DNA of 64,000 nucleotides from Microvelia longipes (Eukaryota; Arthropoda; Insecta; Hemiptera; Veliidae): NCBI GenBank assembly GCA_018340805.1, contig JACMZG010001908.1, positions 42,162,251 to 42,226,250 of the forward strand, read 5' to 3'. Shown piece by piece: positions 11,920 to 23,800 of this stretch (position 1 is its first letter; each line of letters starts with the position of its first letter). The notes under the pieces were generated by a model. It saw only the letters and a program-made list of their open reading frames with translations, ran no database searches and was not told where the DNA came from. The position numbers and the translations under genes were made by a program.

Positions 11920-12882
11920 TCTATATAAAAAATAAGTTGCAATTTTTGGTTCTTATAACTCGAAAACCACTTAAAGGATCTAGACCAATGTTGAAACTTA
12001 GACCATATATAAGATGGAGTCATAAACTATGGCAAATCTTGATCAATACAAAAATAACAGTAGGGGATTAGTGTAAACATTCTTTTTTTGAGTGCTTACA
12101 GCTCGGAATCTAACTGATAGATCTTGACTAAACTTTAAACTTAGAATGCCGAAACTTAGGTGATGAAACTTAGGTCTGAGTAGTCGGACTTATCGGGACC
12201 CCTTCAAAAATAATATCGGTTTAGTGCAACACTAAATTTTAAGTGCTTACAGATTGGGATCTAATCGATGGATCTTGACAAAAACTTTGCACAGGATTAT
12301 TATTATTATTATTGCAACACTTAAACGATGCATAGGTCGTATTGACCACATTACATACCTCAACGAAATTCCTTCACAAATAACAATAGGGGATTAGTGT
12401 AAAAAATATGTTTTAGATGCTTAAATATCGGAATCTATTTGATGCATCTTAACTAAACTTTATTTATACTCTTACTACATCTTAACTACTTACTACTTAC
12501 TACTTACTTACTAACTTACTTACTTACATCTTAACTAAACTAATTTATATTCCTCAACATGAACACAAATTAATAAAACGCCTAAAATATTAAGCGTTTA
12601 TTGAACTGTTCAATTCATGGCCTATTTTGTTGAGAATATTATTGTATCCACATTAAATGTCTAGACACACGATTTAAGAATTTAATTTGTGATCTTCAAC
12701 TTATCGAAACAAGGAACTTACCAGGCAATCACCACATAGACAAAAACATCTTAGACAAAGAATTTTCTTGCTGTTACATCAGCCGTTAACAACTGTTTCT
12801 TGTATTCCTCAAAGGAATAATTGATAATTTGTTGTTTGCTAAATAAAATATTTGCCGAGCGAAGCTTGGGTATCATTGCTAG
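11920..12882 (+). mobile_element. Non-autonomous Helitron, 963 bp
   Basis: The 5' end is TCTATATAAAAAATAAG, preceded by A. The 3' end is a short hairpin (CCGAGC-GAA-GCTTGG, one G-T pair) followed nine bases later by CTAG, with T beyond. These are the Helitron signatures: 5' TC, a subterminal hairpin, CTRR, and insertion between A and T with no target duplication. The interior holds diverged repeat units (about 12088, 12238 and 12415) with 'gcttacag..cggaatctaa' and 'gatcttgacta'. There is no Rep/helicase frame. Confidence 0.8.
12783..12820 (+). CDS. Candidate last coding exon of gene A (inside the Helitron)
   Basis: A strong acceptor (pyrimidine tract ending ttacatcag, AG at 12781-12782) is followed in the required phase 1 by codons reading AVNNCFLYSSKE and then TAA. 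This resembles the gene C last exon (LNCFYACLWKQ, stop) in length (38 against 35 nt) and in the NCF core. AATAAA follows at 12842-12847. Against it: the segment lies about 100 bp from the Helitron 3' end, and the second cysteine is missing. If right, the gene A product has 87 residues and three mature-region cysteines. Confidence 0.35.
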
Positions 12883-13029
12883 TTTTTAACATAAAATAGA
12901 TTTTTAAAAAATATTTGAAATTTTTTTTAGAATTTAAACCAGGAACTATTTTGAGAAGCTAAATTTCTCCAAAAATCTAATCTAGGACTTAAAAGTAGTA
13001 CGGAGGTTCATCCAACCATTATAACCAAA

Positions 13030-13275
13030 GGGGATCCATAAATTGAATTTTTTAACATCGAAAAAGTAATCTAAACCTCATTTATTAATATAATCAAACA
13101 GTACACAATAAGGGTCTATATAATAGACCCTTAAAATACAAAACAATGTGTAAGAAACACACGAAAATTAAGTTATAATAACCTTATCTCATTCTTAATG
13201 GAGGTTACAATGAGGTTACATAGAGTCCCTAGGTGCCCGAACAAGATGTGTAAATCTTCTTAATGTATTCTACAC
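13030..13275 (+). mobile_element. Diverged copy of the 62-kb MITE family
   Basis: It aligns along its length with 62435-62690. Shared points include 'ttaacatcgaaaaagtaa', a rise to 'ggaggttacaatgaggttac', and 'agagtccctaggtgcccga' against 'agagcccctgagagcccca'. The terminal inverted repeats are no longer recognisable. It ends about 20 bp before the ATG of the gene B signal-peptide exon. Confidence 0.65.
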
Positions 13276-13297
13276 TTTGTAAAGAAGTGGCTTCAAA

Positions 13298-13343
13298 ATG
13301 AAGTTGCTTCTCTTGCTTCCGCTACATCCTGCTAGCGCTGCAG
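13298..13343 (+). CDS. Gene B exon 1: signal-peptide exon
   Basis: From ATG at 13298 the frame reads MKLLLLLPLHPASAA and breaks in phase 1 at a GTAACT donor. Gene C exon 1 also begins MKLL and ends in phase 1. No other exon could be joined with certainty; an exon of about 31 nt should follow but was not found before 17459. It could be a decayed or partial gene, or a real first exon whose partner is unseen. Confidence 0.4.
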
Positions 13344-13930
13344 GTAACTGCTTACCTCTTTTTGGAAAGGAGGTTATTAATATTTAAGGTTATGTCTATA
13401 TGTCTTATCTCATATCTTATTTTTCATTTATAATTAAAAGTTTGATTAAAATTTTAATAGCGATGAAACCATCACAATATACGCGTTTATTTAATGATCT
13501 TGACGGGTGAAATTAAAGAAAAGAGCTGTTTTTTGGTAATTAATTTTATGTTTGGTAATTGTTTTAGATTTTTGTTTGTATGCCTGTCTAATGAAACCTG
13601 AATAATGAGTCTACACCGTATTTAAAAGGTAAAAACTTCGAAAAATTGAGAGGATACACAATGACCAAAGAATAATAAGAATGACTGAACTTGTAAATAC
13701 TAATGACTTCTTTAAATAAATACATAAATAACTAAGTCCTTTTGTTTTTTTATTACAAAATTTATTTTAAGTTTTTACCCTGTGGATAACTTCAGGGTTT
13801 CTTTCAGAGGTTCTTTCCCAGAAGGGTATAATAATATTTTAGGGGAATACATAGTTGTAAAAATTGCTACCGAGGAGGAAGGGAGTACAACCATTTTTTA
13901 ATGTTAAGTAAAAATTTTTCCAAGGAATGA

Positions 13931-13934
<4 letters not shown>

Positions 13935-13986
<52 letters not shown>
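13935..13986. repeat. (TA)n microsatellite
   Basis: Nearly pure TA alternation with a single phase slip, ending in GTGTGT. Confidence 0.95.
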
Positions 13987-13994
<8 letters not shown>

Positions 13995-13999
13995 AGTAT

Positions 14000-16368
14000 T
14001 ACATAATTTGTGAATCTAGATATTTTTTTAATTAGAAAGGTAATCGAAATCGATCCCCCTAATCTTTCTCCACTTTTATCATCCAAACAACCTCATAAGC
14101 GTAATTTTCTAATTAAATTCGCTAAAAGAAGACGTTGTTAAGCTCAAAGTGAAAATAGATTCATCAATACTTTTTGGGTATTAAAATTTAATAACTATTA
14201 TCTTCATGGACGTTTAAAAATATCGCATTTTTATTCAATTAAATTACTGTATAATTACAGTTGGCAAGGAGTGACAGTAATTGTTATTAACTATATGACT
14301 GATGGCTGGAACGGCCGTAAATTGAAAATAATGTAAATTGATTTCCTCTATCGTTTCAAATAAATTAATTATTTATAATACTCATTGCTTTTTATGTTTT
14401 TTTACTTAAAACTTTGCGATCATTATTATGTGTCAAATGCATGTTAATAAATAAATGTGACCTTTTCGACAATTAATACAAATTATCATTTACAAATTCT
14501 CTCTTGAATAATCTGAAGCTTTAAATTAGCTTTTAAATAATATATGTAAAATACGAAAAGGGTTATTAAGAAATTTTATACTAGAATGTTTTATACCATT
14601 TTTATACTACAGCTTTGACCTTCTTAGCTCTACAATTACGACACTACCACAGAGTAACGCAAATATGAAAGCCTCGCGGATCCTTATTTCAGATAAATGG
14701 CCAACCCCTTGTCGTTTATGTATCCCCCATCAATTAAACCAAACTCTCTGCGTTGTTAAAAACACTGTATGACCGTCCGGTAGCTCAGTGGTAAATTTTT
14801 CCGCTTGTGCGGTCCTCCACCCAGAATCTTTATATCTTGTTTATTAGTCGTACTATAGGAATAAGTCTACAACTCCAGGCTTTATTTTATTTAATTATGT
14901 ATCATTTTAAGAAAACAGAGGCCTTCTAAACTTACGGAAAGATAATACAAACCAAATAAAAAAAAGTCTTCTTTAGACTTTTTGACAATAATTTGACGCT
15001 TTGTCTAAGAATTTTGATGCTGTTAAATTTGATGATTCAATTGAAAGAATGAAACAACAACGTATAGTAACGTTGAAATAAATACGTTTCATTCAAGTCA
15101 ATGAAAAAACTGACAAAAATGTTTGTAGATCAAAGTCAAGTAACCCCTCACGGGTTATTAAATATATACCGAAAAATTAAGCAAAAATTGCATTGATAAG
15201 CAAGAAAGCACCCATTTCAAAGAAAATTCGCCTGAATTGCAGATCTCTGCGCCAGAATGTTTTTGTTTGAATACTAACATTCAGTTCAAATCTCTCTATT
15301 ACTTTAATCGTAATTTATTACGTAAATAATGAAAGAATAATTTAATTTTCTTGAGTTCTATTTGAATTATAGTACTCTCTAGTTAACGTATATCCAATTG
15401 AAATAAAAAAACTAAAACCTCTTTATATACCTTCAAAAGAACCTACGTTCAAAAGAGAAATAAAGTTATAAATGAAATAATTCTCACAGCCATTCTGGAT
15501 TTAATTGAAGCCTAAAATCCAAGGCAAGTCGGAGGGCCCCTTCCTCTCCATTTCTTGTCACTTTCAGCCCAAAACAATATTTTTAGTTGTCATCCAGGAG
15601 AATAGAATTTCTTGCTCTATTTAACTCGACTAGTGAAAAATGATACTAAATTAAATACATTTCACTGACAACCTTTACCGACGTCACTGGACTTATTTTA
15701 TCGGTAAATAATACGTCATCTTTACGCCAACATTACAAATAAGAACAACGGTTGGAACGGCCATAATTTCATTTTCTCTGAAACGGCTATCGTTTTAGAA
15801 AAAAATCAATCGGTGTCTGAATGAAACACCAATTTTTGTCGGTTTTTGGGATCTGTAAGTGCTTAAACTGAAACAACGACGTCAATTGAAAAAAGTGGGT
15901 GTTACGTTTTTTGCTGATACAATGCTTCATCCTCTTTTTAGAATATCTTATATGCAATATAAAGACTTAAAATTAACCACAACTTTGACTTTTCATTAGT
16001 GCCGTAACAATAATATTAACAAATATCAAATCAAAATATACATTTGAGATCTTATATCTATTTAATCATAAATGATAAAACTTTTCAATTGCTCAAATAA
16101 CGAATAGAGTAGAAGAATGTACAGAAACATTTATTGTTTAAGTCAATTATTATTAATTTAAACATTATATTCATGTGATTAAACATCAATTAATTAATAA
16201 ATTCAAATACCTACGGCGATGATAAAAAGAGGGAGGGGATAGAGAGGGGGTGATTTCTCCTCCCTGGGACCTAGGATTAAAAATGTGGAAAATTTCAAGG
16301 CAAAATAAAAAAATAGTTTGCCCTCTCTACTCGCTAAGGAGCAAGTAATACTTTGCTATATTTTACAT
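14000..16368. other. AT-rich stretch between gene B exons
   Basis: No coding exon is supported. One copy of the dispersed CCTCATAAGCGTAATTTT motif is at about 14091. The tRNA-like SINE head is annotated separately. I searched for the missing 31-nt exon of gene B without success. Confidence 0.4.
14776..14822 (+). repeat. Degenerate tRNA-derived SINE head
   Basis: The run GTCCGGTAGCTCAGTGGTA is identical to the head of the SINE at 23450-23667 and contains an A box (TAGCTCAGTGG). It decays after about 45 bp and has no B box, so it is a truncated SINE copy and not a tRNA gene. Confidence 0.6.
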
Positions 16369-17347
16369 CAGTGGTTCTCAACCTTTTTCCATCCGTCGTC
16401 TCCTTTTAGATTATTTCATTTCTGTCCCCCCCCCCCCATTATTTGAAGAGGATACATGGCAAGGTACATATTTTCAAAAAGGAGCATGTCACATGTAACA
16501 CATAACATACCAAAAAAGTTCATTTAAAAGATGTTTTGAACTAATTGCAGTATTTGAAATTAGCTTTATAAGGGATAAAGAAAATAGCCAACTTACAAAA
16601 TTCACTATTTTACAAAGGGGGGAATTCAATAATTTTTGCATGTTTATCAAATTAAAGTGCGTTTTTGCAACTCCCTAAAAGTCAAACTTAAATGTAGATA
16701 AATGTTAAAAGATGCTAAATAAATCCCATCTATCGACAGTATTGTAGTATTATTTTTATAAGGGGTTTTCTATAGGTCGATTGCAAGTTTATCATAAGCA
16801 TAAATAGTTTTTCCTTCAAATTTTATTGAAATGCTAGTGGAAATTAATTGTAAAAAACTCTGAATGTGAGCGAAGCGAGCCGAATAAAATGTTTGTTGTT
16901 CTTATTTTGAAGAAGTGAACTTTTAATACCCAGCTTTCGTCGTGAATATTGTTGGGTTAATCGTTACTTACTTGAAGACAACAAACAAAAGAAATTAACA
17001 TTCTATCAATTAAATGCCTTTTGTCTTGTTGGGTAACACTGACTAGGGATTTGATAGTACTCGGTAACGCTCCAATAATGAATAAGACTTATAAAAATAT
17101 GATGTACCCTTCAAACTCACTGGTTCTAACATGTGAATACTAAAAAGACTTGCCTTTTAAGGCTGCATTGCCAATAAGGTCTTGTGTTCTTGATGTGAGC
17201 GCATTCAGCAAAATAAACATTGTTTTTTTGTCAAATGTGAGTGCTATTTTGTAGATCGGTCCTATAGCCTCCTTTATATGCCTCCTACGTCTTATTGCTC
17301 CCTTATCGCCCCCAGGGGAACGATATCGCCCACGTTCAGAACCACTG
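16369..17347. mobile_element. Non-autonomous hAT-like element, about 979 bp
   Basis: The left end CAGTGGTTCTCAACC and the right end, whose reverse complement is CAGTGGTTCTGAACG, are the CAGNGGTTCTCAA-type termini typical of hAT elements. Flanking octamers TTTTACAT and GTATACGT match at 5 of 8 positions, as expected of an old 8-bp duplication. The 74-codon minus frame at 17140-17364 runs out through the terminus and is probably not a working protein. A 12-base C run lies near 16427. Confidence 0.7.
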
Positions 17348-17458
17348 GTATACGTTACTCTCAAAGTTGCATGACTATAAATATCCCCCGGTCATGACTT
17401 TCTTTCTGAAAGAACCCCTCCTACGCTAATGATTAATTATTTATGGTTTTTATAGCAG

Positions 17459-17514
17459 AAAAAAGACAAATTTAGCTCCTCTTCCTCAAGACATGGAAAA
17501 TATCAAAGTTACTG
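17459..17514 (+). CDS. Gene B exon 3
   Basis: Acceptor 'tttttatagcag', 56 nt, donor GTAAAT. Entered in phase 2 and left in phase 1, exactly like exon 3 of genes A and C, it ends DMENIKVTG, against GMENIKVAG in gene C exon 3. This is the strongest sequence link within the cluster. It belongs to a second gene copy, or to a partial tandem duplicate; exons 2, 4 and 5 for it were not found. The 10-bp-stem hairpin around TATGTACC-TCA-GGTACATA lies about 110 bp downstream. Confidence 0.6.
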
Positions 17515-19240
17515 GTAAATGAATTCGTACGTTTCACAAAAACAAACAAAATATTATTATAACTTAGTCAATTTTGGCGATAGTTCCAAATTCAATAAAG
17601 CATTTATTTAAACCAACTATGTACCTCAGGTACATAGCTAAAAAGATTTTTAGAAATGCATGTGATTCGTACAGATGGGCAATTTAAAGCAAAATGAAAG
17701 GCCTGTATAATCTAACAGACCTTTAAATTGACAATCAGTACGAAGTACTTCCATCTCTAAAAACGTTTTTTACCTATGCTTAGTACCTACTATAGATGCA
17801 TTAATCAAACAAATTAGTTTTTTTTAACCTAACATAATTTTTCTTACATTCGCTTCAGTGCCCATAGCTCTTGTTATGCGCTTAAAGAACTGAGTACTTG
17901 TTCAAAGTAAACGTCTAAATGTTTTTAGACATGTTTCAAGAAATAACTCCCTAAAATAGTAGGTTTCTGTTTCATGGCAAATAACTTAAGAAAAAGAAAA
18001 TAAAAGCAAATGTAAAGAGAAATAAAGCTAAAGCATCAATGTAAAGAGTAGTAATCAATATTTGGTGATGCAAACAGTATATTTTGTTAATTAAATTGAT
18101 TCTGGCTGATATTGTCGCTTTTGAAAACAAAGAAATGTAATATTGGATTCTATTGACGTTTTGGTGTATCCAATTTCCCCTCTGATGTCCCTTGGTTTAA
18201 CTTCAACTTCACTTCTCGCCTCGGGCAAAATTAGAATAGCATTTGTGGCTCATTTCATTATCCGTGTTCATATCGACTAAATTTTCCGTGTTATAACATA
18301 TTTCAACGAGAAATAGTTAATAAAAATAGTTTGTTATTGATGCTCCATAAAAAAAGAAGTACTATTCAGTTTTGAAATTAAATTATTTAAAAACAGAGTT
18401 TAATTAAAAGTAAACAGCTATCAAATAAATACAAGTTTCCAAAGTTGTAACATTATTTTTAGATTAAATATTCTGTGTATGTTTATTTAAAAAAAGCTGC
18501 TTCTCTGTTTTATTCATGGATTTAGGAACGCAGTTACGTTCCGCCCCACAAAGTCAAAAATAAAAGTTAAAATAGCCCGCTAAGTCAGTGTATATTATAC
18601 TGTACGCAAAGTCGGGGTTTTGAGGGTCTGTAGCGTAAACACGACTGAAGGTACATAAATATATTATATCTTTAAGGGGCGTGTCTTATTGATCAAAAAT
18701 TATAAAAATCATTCAAATCGGCGTTGTAGAAATGGAGAAAAGGAGGTGAGAACATGACACCATCAAAAATTGTTAAAGCAGCTATAAATCTTGTCCATAC
18801 TGCTGGGACGCCGCCAAGGAGATGATTACTTCTCATTTTCAAGTATGGCCCTTTAGTATTAGTGACCTAACAATTTCACTTTGAAACACATTTTTGGGTT
18901 GCTCAGGAACTCCTTGTAACCTTATTGAAACCTCCTCTAGGAGTAAAATAAGATTATGAATAACCATTGTCATCTGTTTATTAAATATTGTGTTTTTATT
19001 CTGTATTATGGTATTATACTGTAATTTTGTACTGCTTTTAACTAATCGGGCCTCATTTGTAGTAATATCAATTAATCTTTAATTTAGTAATAATAAAAAG
19101 TAAAATCCTAATAACAATTAGAGCTGCTTTGTAACGACTGTGCTAGCCACAGATGAGGTTAGTATCTTATTGGACACTGGAATAGTTTAAAACTAATTTT
19201 TAGCATAAAATATTTTTTTTATCTATTTTGTATTTTTTGT
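17515..19240. other. AT-rich stretch after gene B exon 3
   Basis: No exon 4 with a CX3C pair was found. A very good acceptor at 17857-17858 (ttcgcttcag) leads in phase 2 to a short cysteine-containing frame with CYA and a stop. That is the wrong phase for the gene family. Nothing else is supported. Confidence 0.35.
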
Positions 19241-19246
19241 AAATTC

Positions 19247-19267
19247 AAAATGCCGCTTGAAGATGTC
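19247..19267 (+). pseudogene. Orphan remnant of exon 2 of the peptide family
   Basis: AAATGCCGCTTGAAGATG matches the gene C exon 2 core (AAATGCCGCTGGAAGACG) at all but two positions. The upstream acceptor is gone and the donor GTAAGT has become TCTTAT, so it cannot splice as such. It lies between gene B exon 3 and gene C exon 1, a disordered position that suggests repeated partial duplication. Confidence 0.5.
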
Positions 19268-19473
19268 TTATTAGATTTTACAAAAAATCTACTTATTTGT
19301 TTTTAGGTAAATTAAAAAAAGAGGTCTTCAGCTTCATTGACGCTCTGCGGCCACATGGTTGTTGTACTGTCTCAGTTCGTCATATAACTGGTTCATTTAA
19401 GTGGCATACTGCCACGGTATAAGCGAATTTTTAAATGTATTAGTGAAAAAACTTGATTTGTTTACATTATGTC

Positions 19474-19515
19474 CATAGATAAACAATATTAACATGTTAA
19501 TATTGTTTATCTATG
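19474..19515. repeat. 42-bp perfect palindrome
   Basis: Two 21-bp halves are exact reverse complements with no spacer (starts CATAGATAAACAATATTAAC). It may be the fused remnant of an inverted-repeat element. No host function is evident. Confidence 0.9.
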
Positions 19516-19589
19516 ATTATGTCTATTAAAAACATTGTTTTCTTTGACATATATATGTCAATCAATGTGTAATCAATGTGTTAATAAAT

Positions 19590-19905
19590 GTGTAAAAAAT
19601 TCTGCATAATCTACGGATTTTTTTGAAATGTTTGTGGGGTCATTATTGTGGGTTAATGTTGTCACACATATTTCATAAACAATATGGTTTGGGACAATAA
19701 TATGGTTGATTTTTGTACCAAGTTTCATTTCGATCCGAGAAAGCGTTCGAAAGTTTTCGAATCCCATAGATACATCTAGGACACAAAAATCTCGTACTAT
19801 ATTTTAAAAATCTCGATCAGTGAGTCCCCCTTCCAAAAATCTACCTCCCCCATGACACTCACCTCATAAGCTCATTTTTTCGAAAATTTGCTAAAAGGTT
19901 AAATA
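19590..19905 (+). repeat. Dispersed repeat copy, plus orientation
   Basis: Counterpart of the minus-strand copy at the window start, without the simple-repeat expansion. It contains 'gttgatttttgtacca', 'agtttcatttcgatcc', 'acacaaaaatctcgta' and 'gatcagtgagtccccc'. The 64-codon minus frame here is a by-product. Confidence 0.6.
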
Positions 19906-20826
19906 AAACAACAATAGAAACAATACCCTCATCACAGGTTGAGGGTATTTTACTAGTAAGCTGAAATATCTGTTAACCTCGTGAGAATGAGCAGTTTGTG
20001 AGGACTTAGTTGCGAAGAAGTCAATCCTTAACTTCTTAAAATTTGAGGAGGGGGAGTTGACAAGTGTATTTGTCGTATAACTTCAAAAGGGTTCATTCTA
20101 TTAAAATAGAGAAGAATACTCTTCTTTTAGCAAATTCTCCTTTAACTGAGTTAACTGGTAGCCTATTTGACCATCTTCTTATTATTTTAAAAATGCATTT
20201 TCGAATGACAGCTAGTATTAACATAATAATACTAGGCTTTAACCATACGCTGTATCAAGTGTATGTTTAAAAATGAAACGGGAATACCTAGTTTGTCATT
20301 GTCCCAAAAAATGGGCGAATTCTCAACTTATCAATTAAATTAGACCTAAAAGTTCATAATAAAAAGCAATATACTTATTATTATCGTTTATCGTTAATAA
20401 TAAATCAATTGACGGCATAGTTAATTAAAAAGTATAAATCTATATTGACAACGCAACAGATTAACACTTAAAAATCAATATTTTATACAAACATAAAACA
20501 CAAAAAATCAATTATTCTCTTTAGCATAAATAATTATTAATGATCGTTTTTTGTTAAAATAAGAGGCGTAGTTATTGGGTTTTGTGACACTTTTCTCGAA
20601 ATATAGAGCTGAGTGGGGGAAAACTTTATATACTATTATGATATGTTTGAGATAAAGGTCACTACCAACTTGGTAATATATAAAGAAAACTTAGAGTAAT
20701 AGGGTTACCATTCGTGTTTTAAATTTAACTAATTGAAGATCTATTGTGTGTGGCTTGAAGATTAATTTAATAACTGTTCAGTTTAATTGCATTTTTAAAA
20801 TAAGTTAGAAAACAATTGATTAAAAA
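19906..20826. other. Upstream region of gene C
   Basis: No gene is supported. The 68-codon plus frame at 20064-20270 has no recognisable domain or context. The gene C promoter and any 5' untranslated exon should be here; 'aactgttcag' ends at about 20788 and could be an acceptor of a leader exon. Confidence 0.35.
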
Positions 20827-23800
20827 ATGAAATTGTTAGCTGTAGTTTTTGGGATTGTGGTCCTAACTGTACTGTCAGCAGTAGAAGGTAATTAATAATT
20901 TTGTAAAACCTTCAATGCGAAGACAAATTTGTAATTAACTTAAGCTGTGCAAAACGACAGAGACAGGCATTATAAACTTTAGCTCAAAAAATTTTAAAAT
21001 TAGATACATTATAATTTATTAATTTGATTTGTATTAGTTACATAAAAAATAGTTTTATGTCTTAAAAAAATGTTTTAGGTAAAACTAGAGACAGAGCCCT
21101 CGCTCTAGGTGTTTTAACACTTACTGAGGGCTCTCACTTTTAATTGCATTATTGTAAATGTAATGTAAAATATTTTCAAGTGGAAATAAACATTATTATT
21201 TCATAAATGTTAGAATTTATGTAAGTAGAGCAATAAAATTTGTTAGAATCTAGGTTTGAATAAAAAATTACCGTTAATGATAATACACGATATATATCCA
21301 TATACGATACATACGATATATATCCATATACGATATATATCCATATACGATGCATATACGATATACCTATATCCAAACGATAAATATCCATGGAATCCAT
21401 ACAATATCATTTTTGGAAATATATCATTTGATACTACCGTGTTTTGCAAAACATGAATAGTTGACACAATCTCTCGCACAATTATATTGTGTCATTTTCG
21501 GAACTTTATGGTAAAAATAACCCAACACAATCGTAGCTCTAGAGTCTAGATGCTGTCAATCATAGAACTTAAACGTTGTTTTAATCCAATATGGAGCTGA
21601 AACTTTTGATCAGCAATGTTTGTTCCTTTTCGAAAAGCTGAAACCAGTCTCAGCACGTCAAAAGCGAAAATAACACACCTTCCTTGACCCCTTGTTAAAT
21701 TTTAAAATTTTAATAGGCCAGAAAAAGGCGTAAATATTAAGCTTGTGTTAGTTCATATGATTCATTTCTGCGTCATGTTTCTTTTCGACTAAAGAAACAT
21801 TTCGAGTGTAATCTAGAAGCAAAATATGATAAGCTCCTTAGGAACCCTGGCCGTTTCGTAGCCACTTCGGGGGGCTTCGACTTGCTCAAGGTCTCTTGTT
21901 TATTGGATGTTTTTTCTTATTTATTTTTTATTATTATTTTTACTTTTACCTCAATTATAACGTAGGTGTATAAGAAAAGTATTGTATTTTCCAAAAAATC
22001 CAAAAACGGGATGAAACTGGAATTATCCGTTTCAGGTGTTTTAAAAGCCTCCAGAGTGGTTTTTAAAAAGTTGTCTCTGTATGTGAGTCTTTTATCATCA
22101 AAAGACCAAAACACACATGAGATTGTGTCAACTATTCATGTTTTGCAAAACACGGTAGTATCAAATGATATATTTCCAAACATAATTTTGTAAGGATTCT
22201 ATGGACATTTAATCAAAGTTATATCGTGTATAATCATTAAGAGTCATTATTTATTCAAACCTAGATTCATCATGTGACCTATTTTCATCATTTTCGGTAA
22301 TGATTTAGCGAAAATTGTAAAAAATCATAAAACGCGGGAAAATGATGCGCATGTGGCTACGTATAAAACTAATATATGTGCTAAGTTGTTTATTATCTTT
22401 TTTATTATTATCATTAGTTCAATTTTTATCGAATGACTTGTGTACGTTTTTTATAGAATTGTAAAAAATCAGAAAATGATTTAATTGAGTTTAAGTATAA
22501 TACAAGGGTATACCTTTACTTAATAAGTAACTAAGTTTTGTTTCAATACAACATTATATCCATGATTTTTGTTGGATCATAAAAATAAAGCAGCATTGAG
22601 CGTGGTCGGTACTGTACAGGCGGATGAGCGTAGCGAATCCTAGTGATGAGGAAAAGTTCCCAGGTACCCCGTACCCGATTTTTTTGTTATTATAATTATA
22701 TTTTATTATTTATTTTAATGATATTTTTTTTTACGCTTTAACCCGTAGTGTCATTTAGCATTTTCCTCTCACTCAAATCTCACTCAACTAATTAACCCCT
22801 GAGTTTGTACACATCCAATCATCTAGGAAGCACCCTCTCCGTACATGGTAGCACATGTAACCGGTCCACAGTGTGTCTAGTTCATCCAGCCCAACCAGAC
22901 TCTATCCAAACTCACTGCTCTGGCTAGTATCTGCGACTAGTTCACAGTGTGCCTAGTTCATCTAGACCAGCTAGACTCTGGCTAGGCTCACCGCTCTGGC
23001 TAGCGCCGACTACTAGTTCACTGTGTGCTTGTTTCATCTAGTCTTACTAGCTCCTCTGATCACATTAGTCTCACTTGACCTCGTCCTTCCAGTCTCACCA
23101 ATCTCATCAGTTCCACTAGCATCACCAGACTCTAGCTAGGCTCACCGCTCTGGCCAGTCCAGCGCCACCCGACAAAGAACTCTAGCACCCAGATGTCAGC
23201 GTGTACAAACTCATTCTATAGCCCTGACCTGAAAGTCAAAGCTCCGCAGTGCCATTAGGAGACGTCTGTCTTCAAGAACCGAGCACTTTGTTCCTATTCA
23301 CTTACGTTACTCGTGTCACCGCCATCACTTTCACTGACTAAGTTTTCGGACATACAAAGCCTCAGTATATCTTTCCGACCTTCATCTCCCCCAGCGCGCA
23401 GAACATTAACTTTTCGTGAGCTGGAGACAACGGAAACGTGGATCCAGACTTGTCTCAGATGAAACTAGATCCAACCCCGCATTTGCGTATTAGTAGCCAA
23501 GGAAACCACGTAAAACCTTGGCTGGGTTGGCCGGCCTTGAATTCAAGACCTCCCGAGTGTACGGTACAAGGGATAACCTCATATTGAGGTCCTCCCCCGG
23601 CTGGATTTGAACCCTCGACCTCCAGGTCGAAAGGCGAGTGCTCTACCACTGAGCTACCGGACTCGGTTTTTAATGATATTATTATATTTATTGTTTCATG
23701 GTAAAATAAGTAAAATTGTATTATTTAATTTTTTTGCGGTCATCTTTCCTAGCAAACTTCCCCTTACGAGCTTGTTCGGGTCATTGTAGCCCCTTCAGGT

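Noticed and set aside
21176..22193. Several 65-78-codon frames on both strands
   Set aside because: They come from the inverted-repeat arms and the CGATATATATCCATATA tandem units.
23586..23667. Functional tRNA gene on the minus strand
   Set aside because: A and B boxes are good but the anticodon stem does not pair and the sequence continues into a SINE body.
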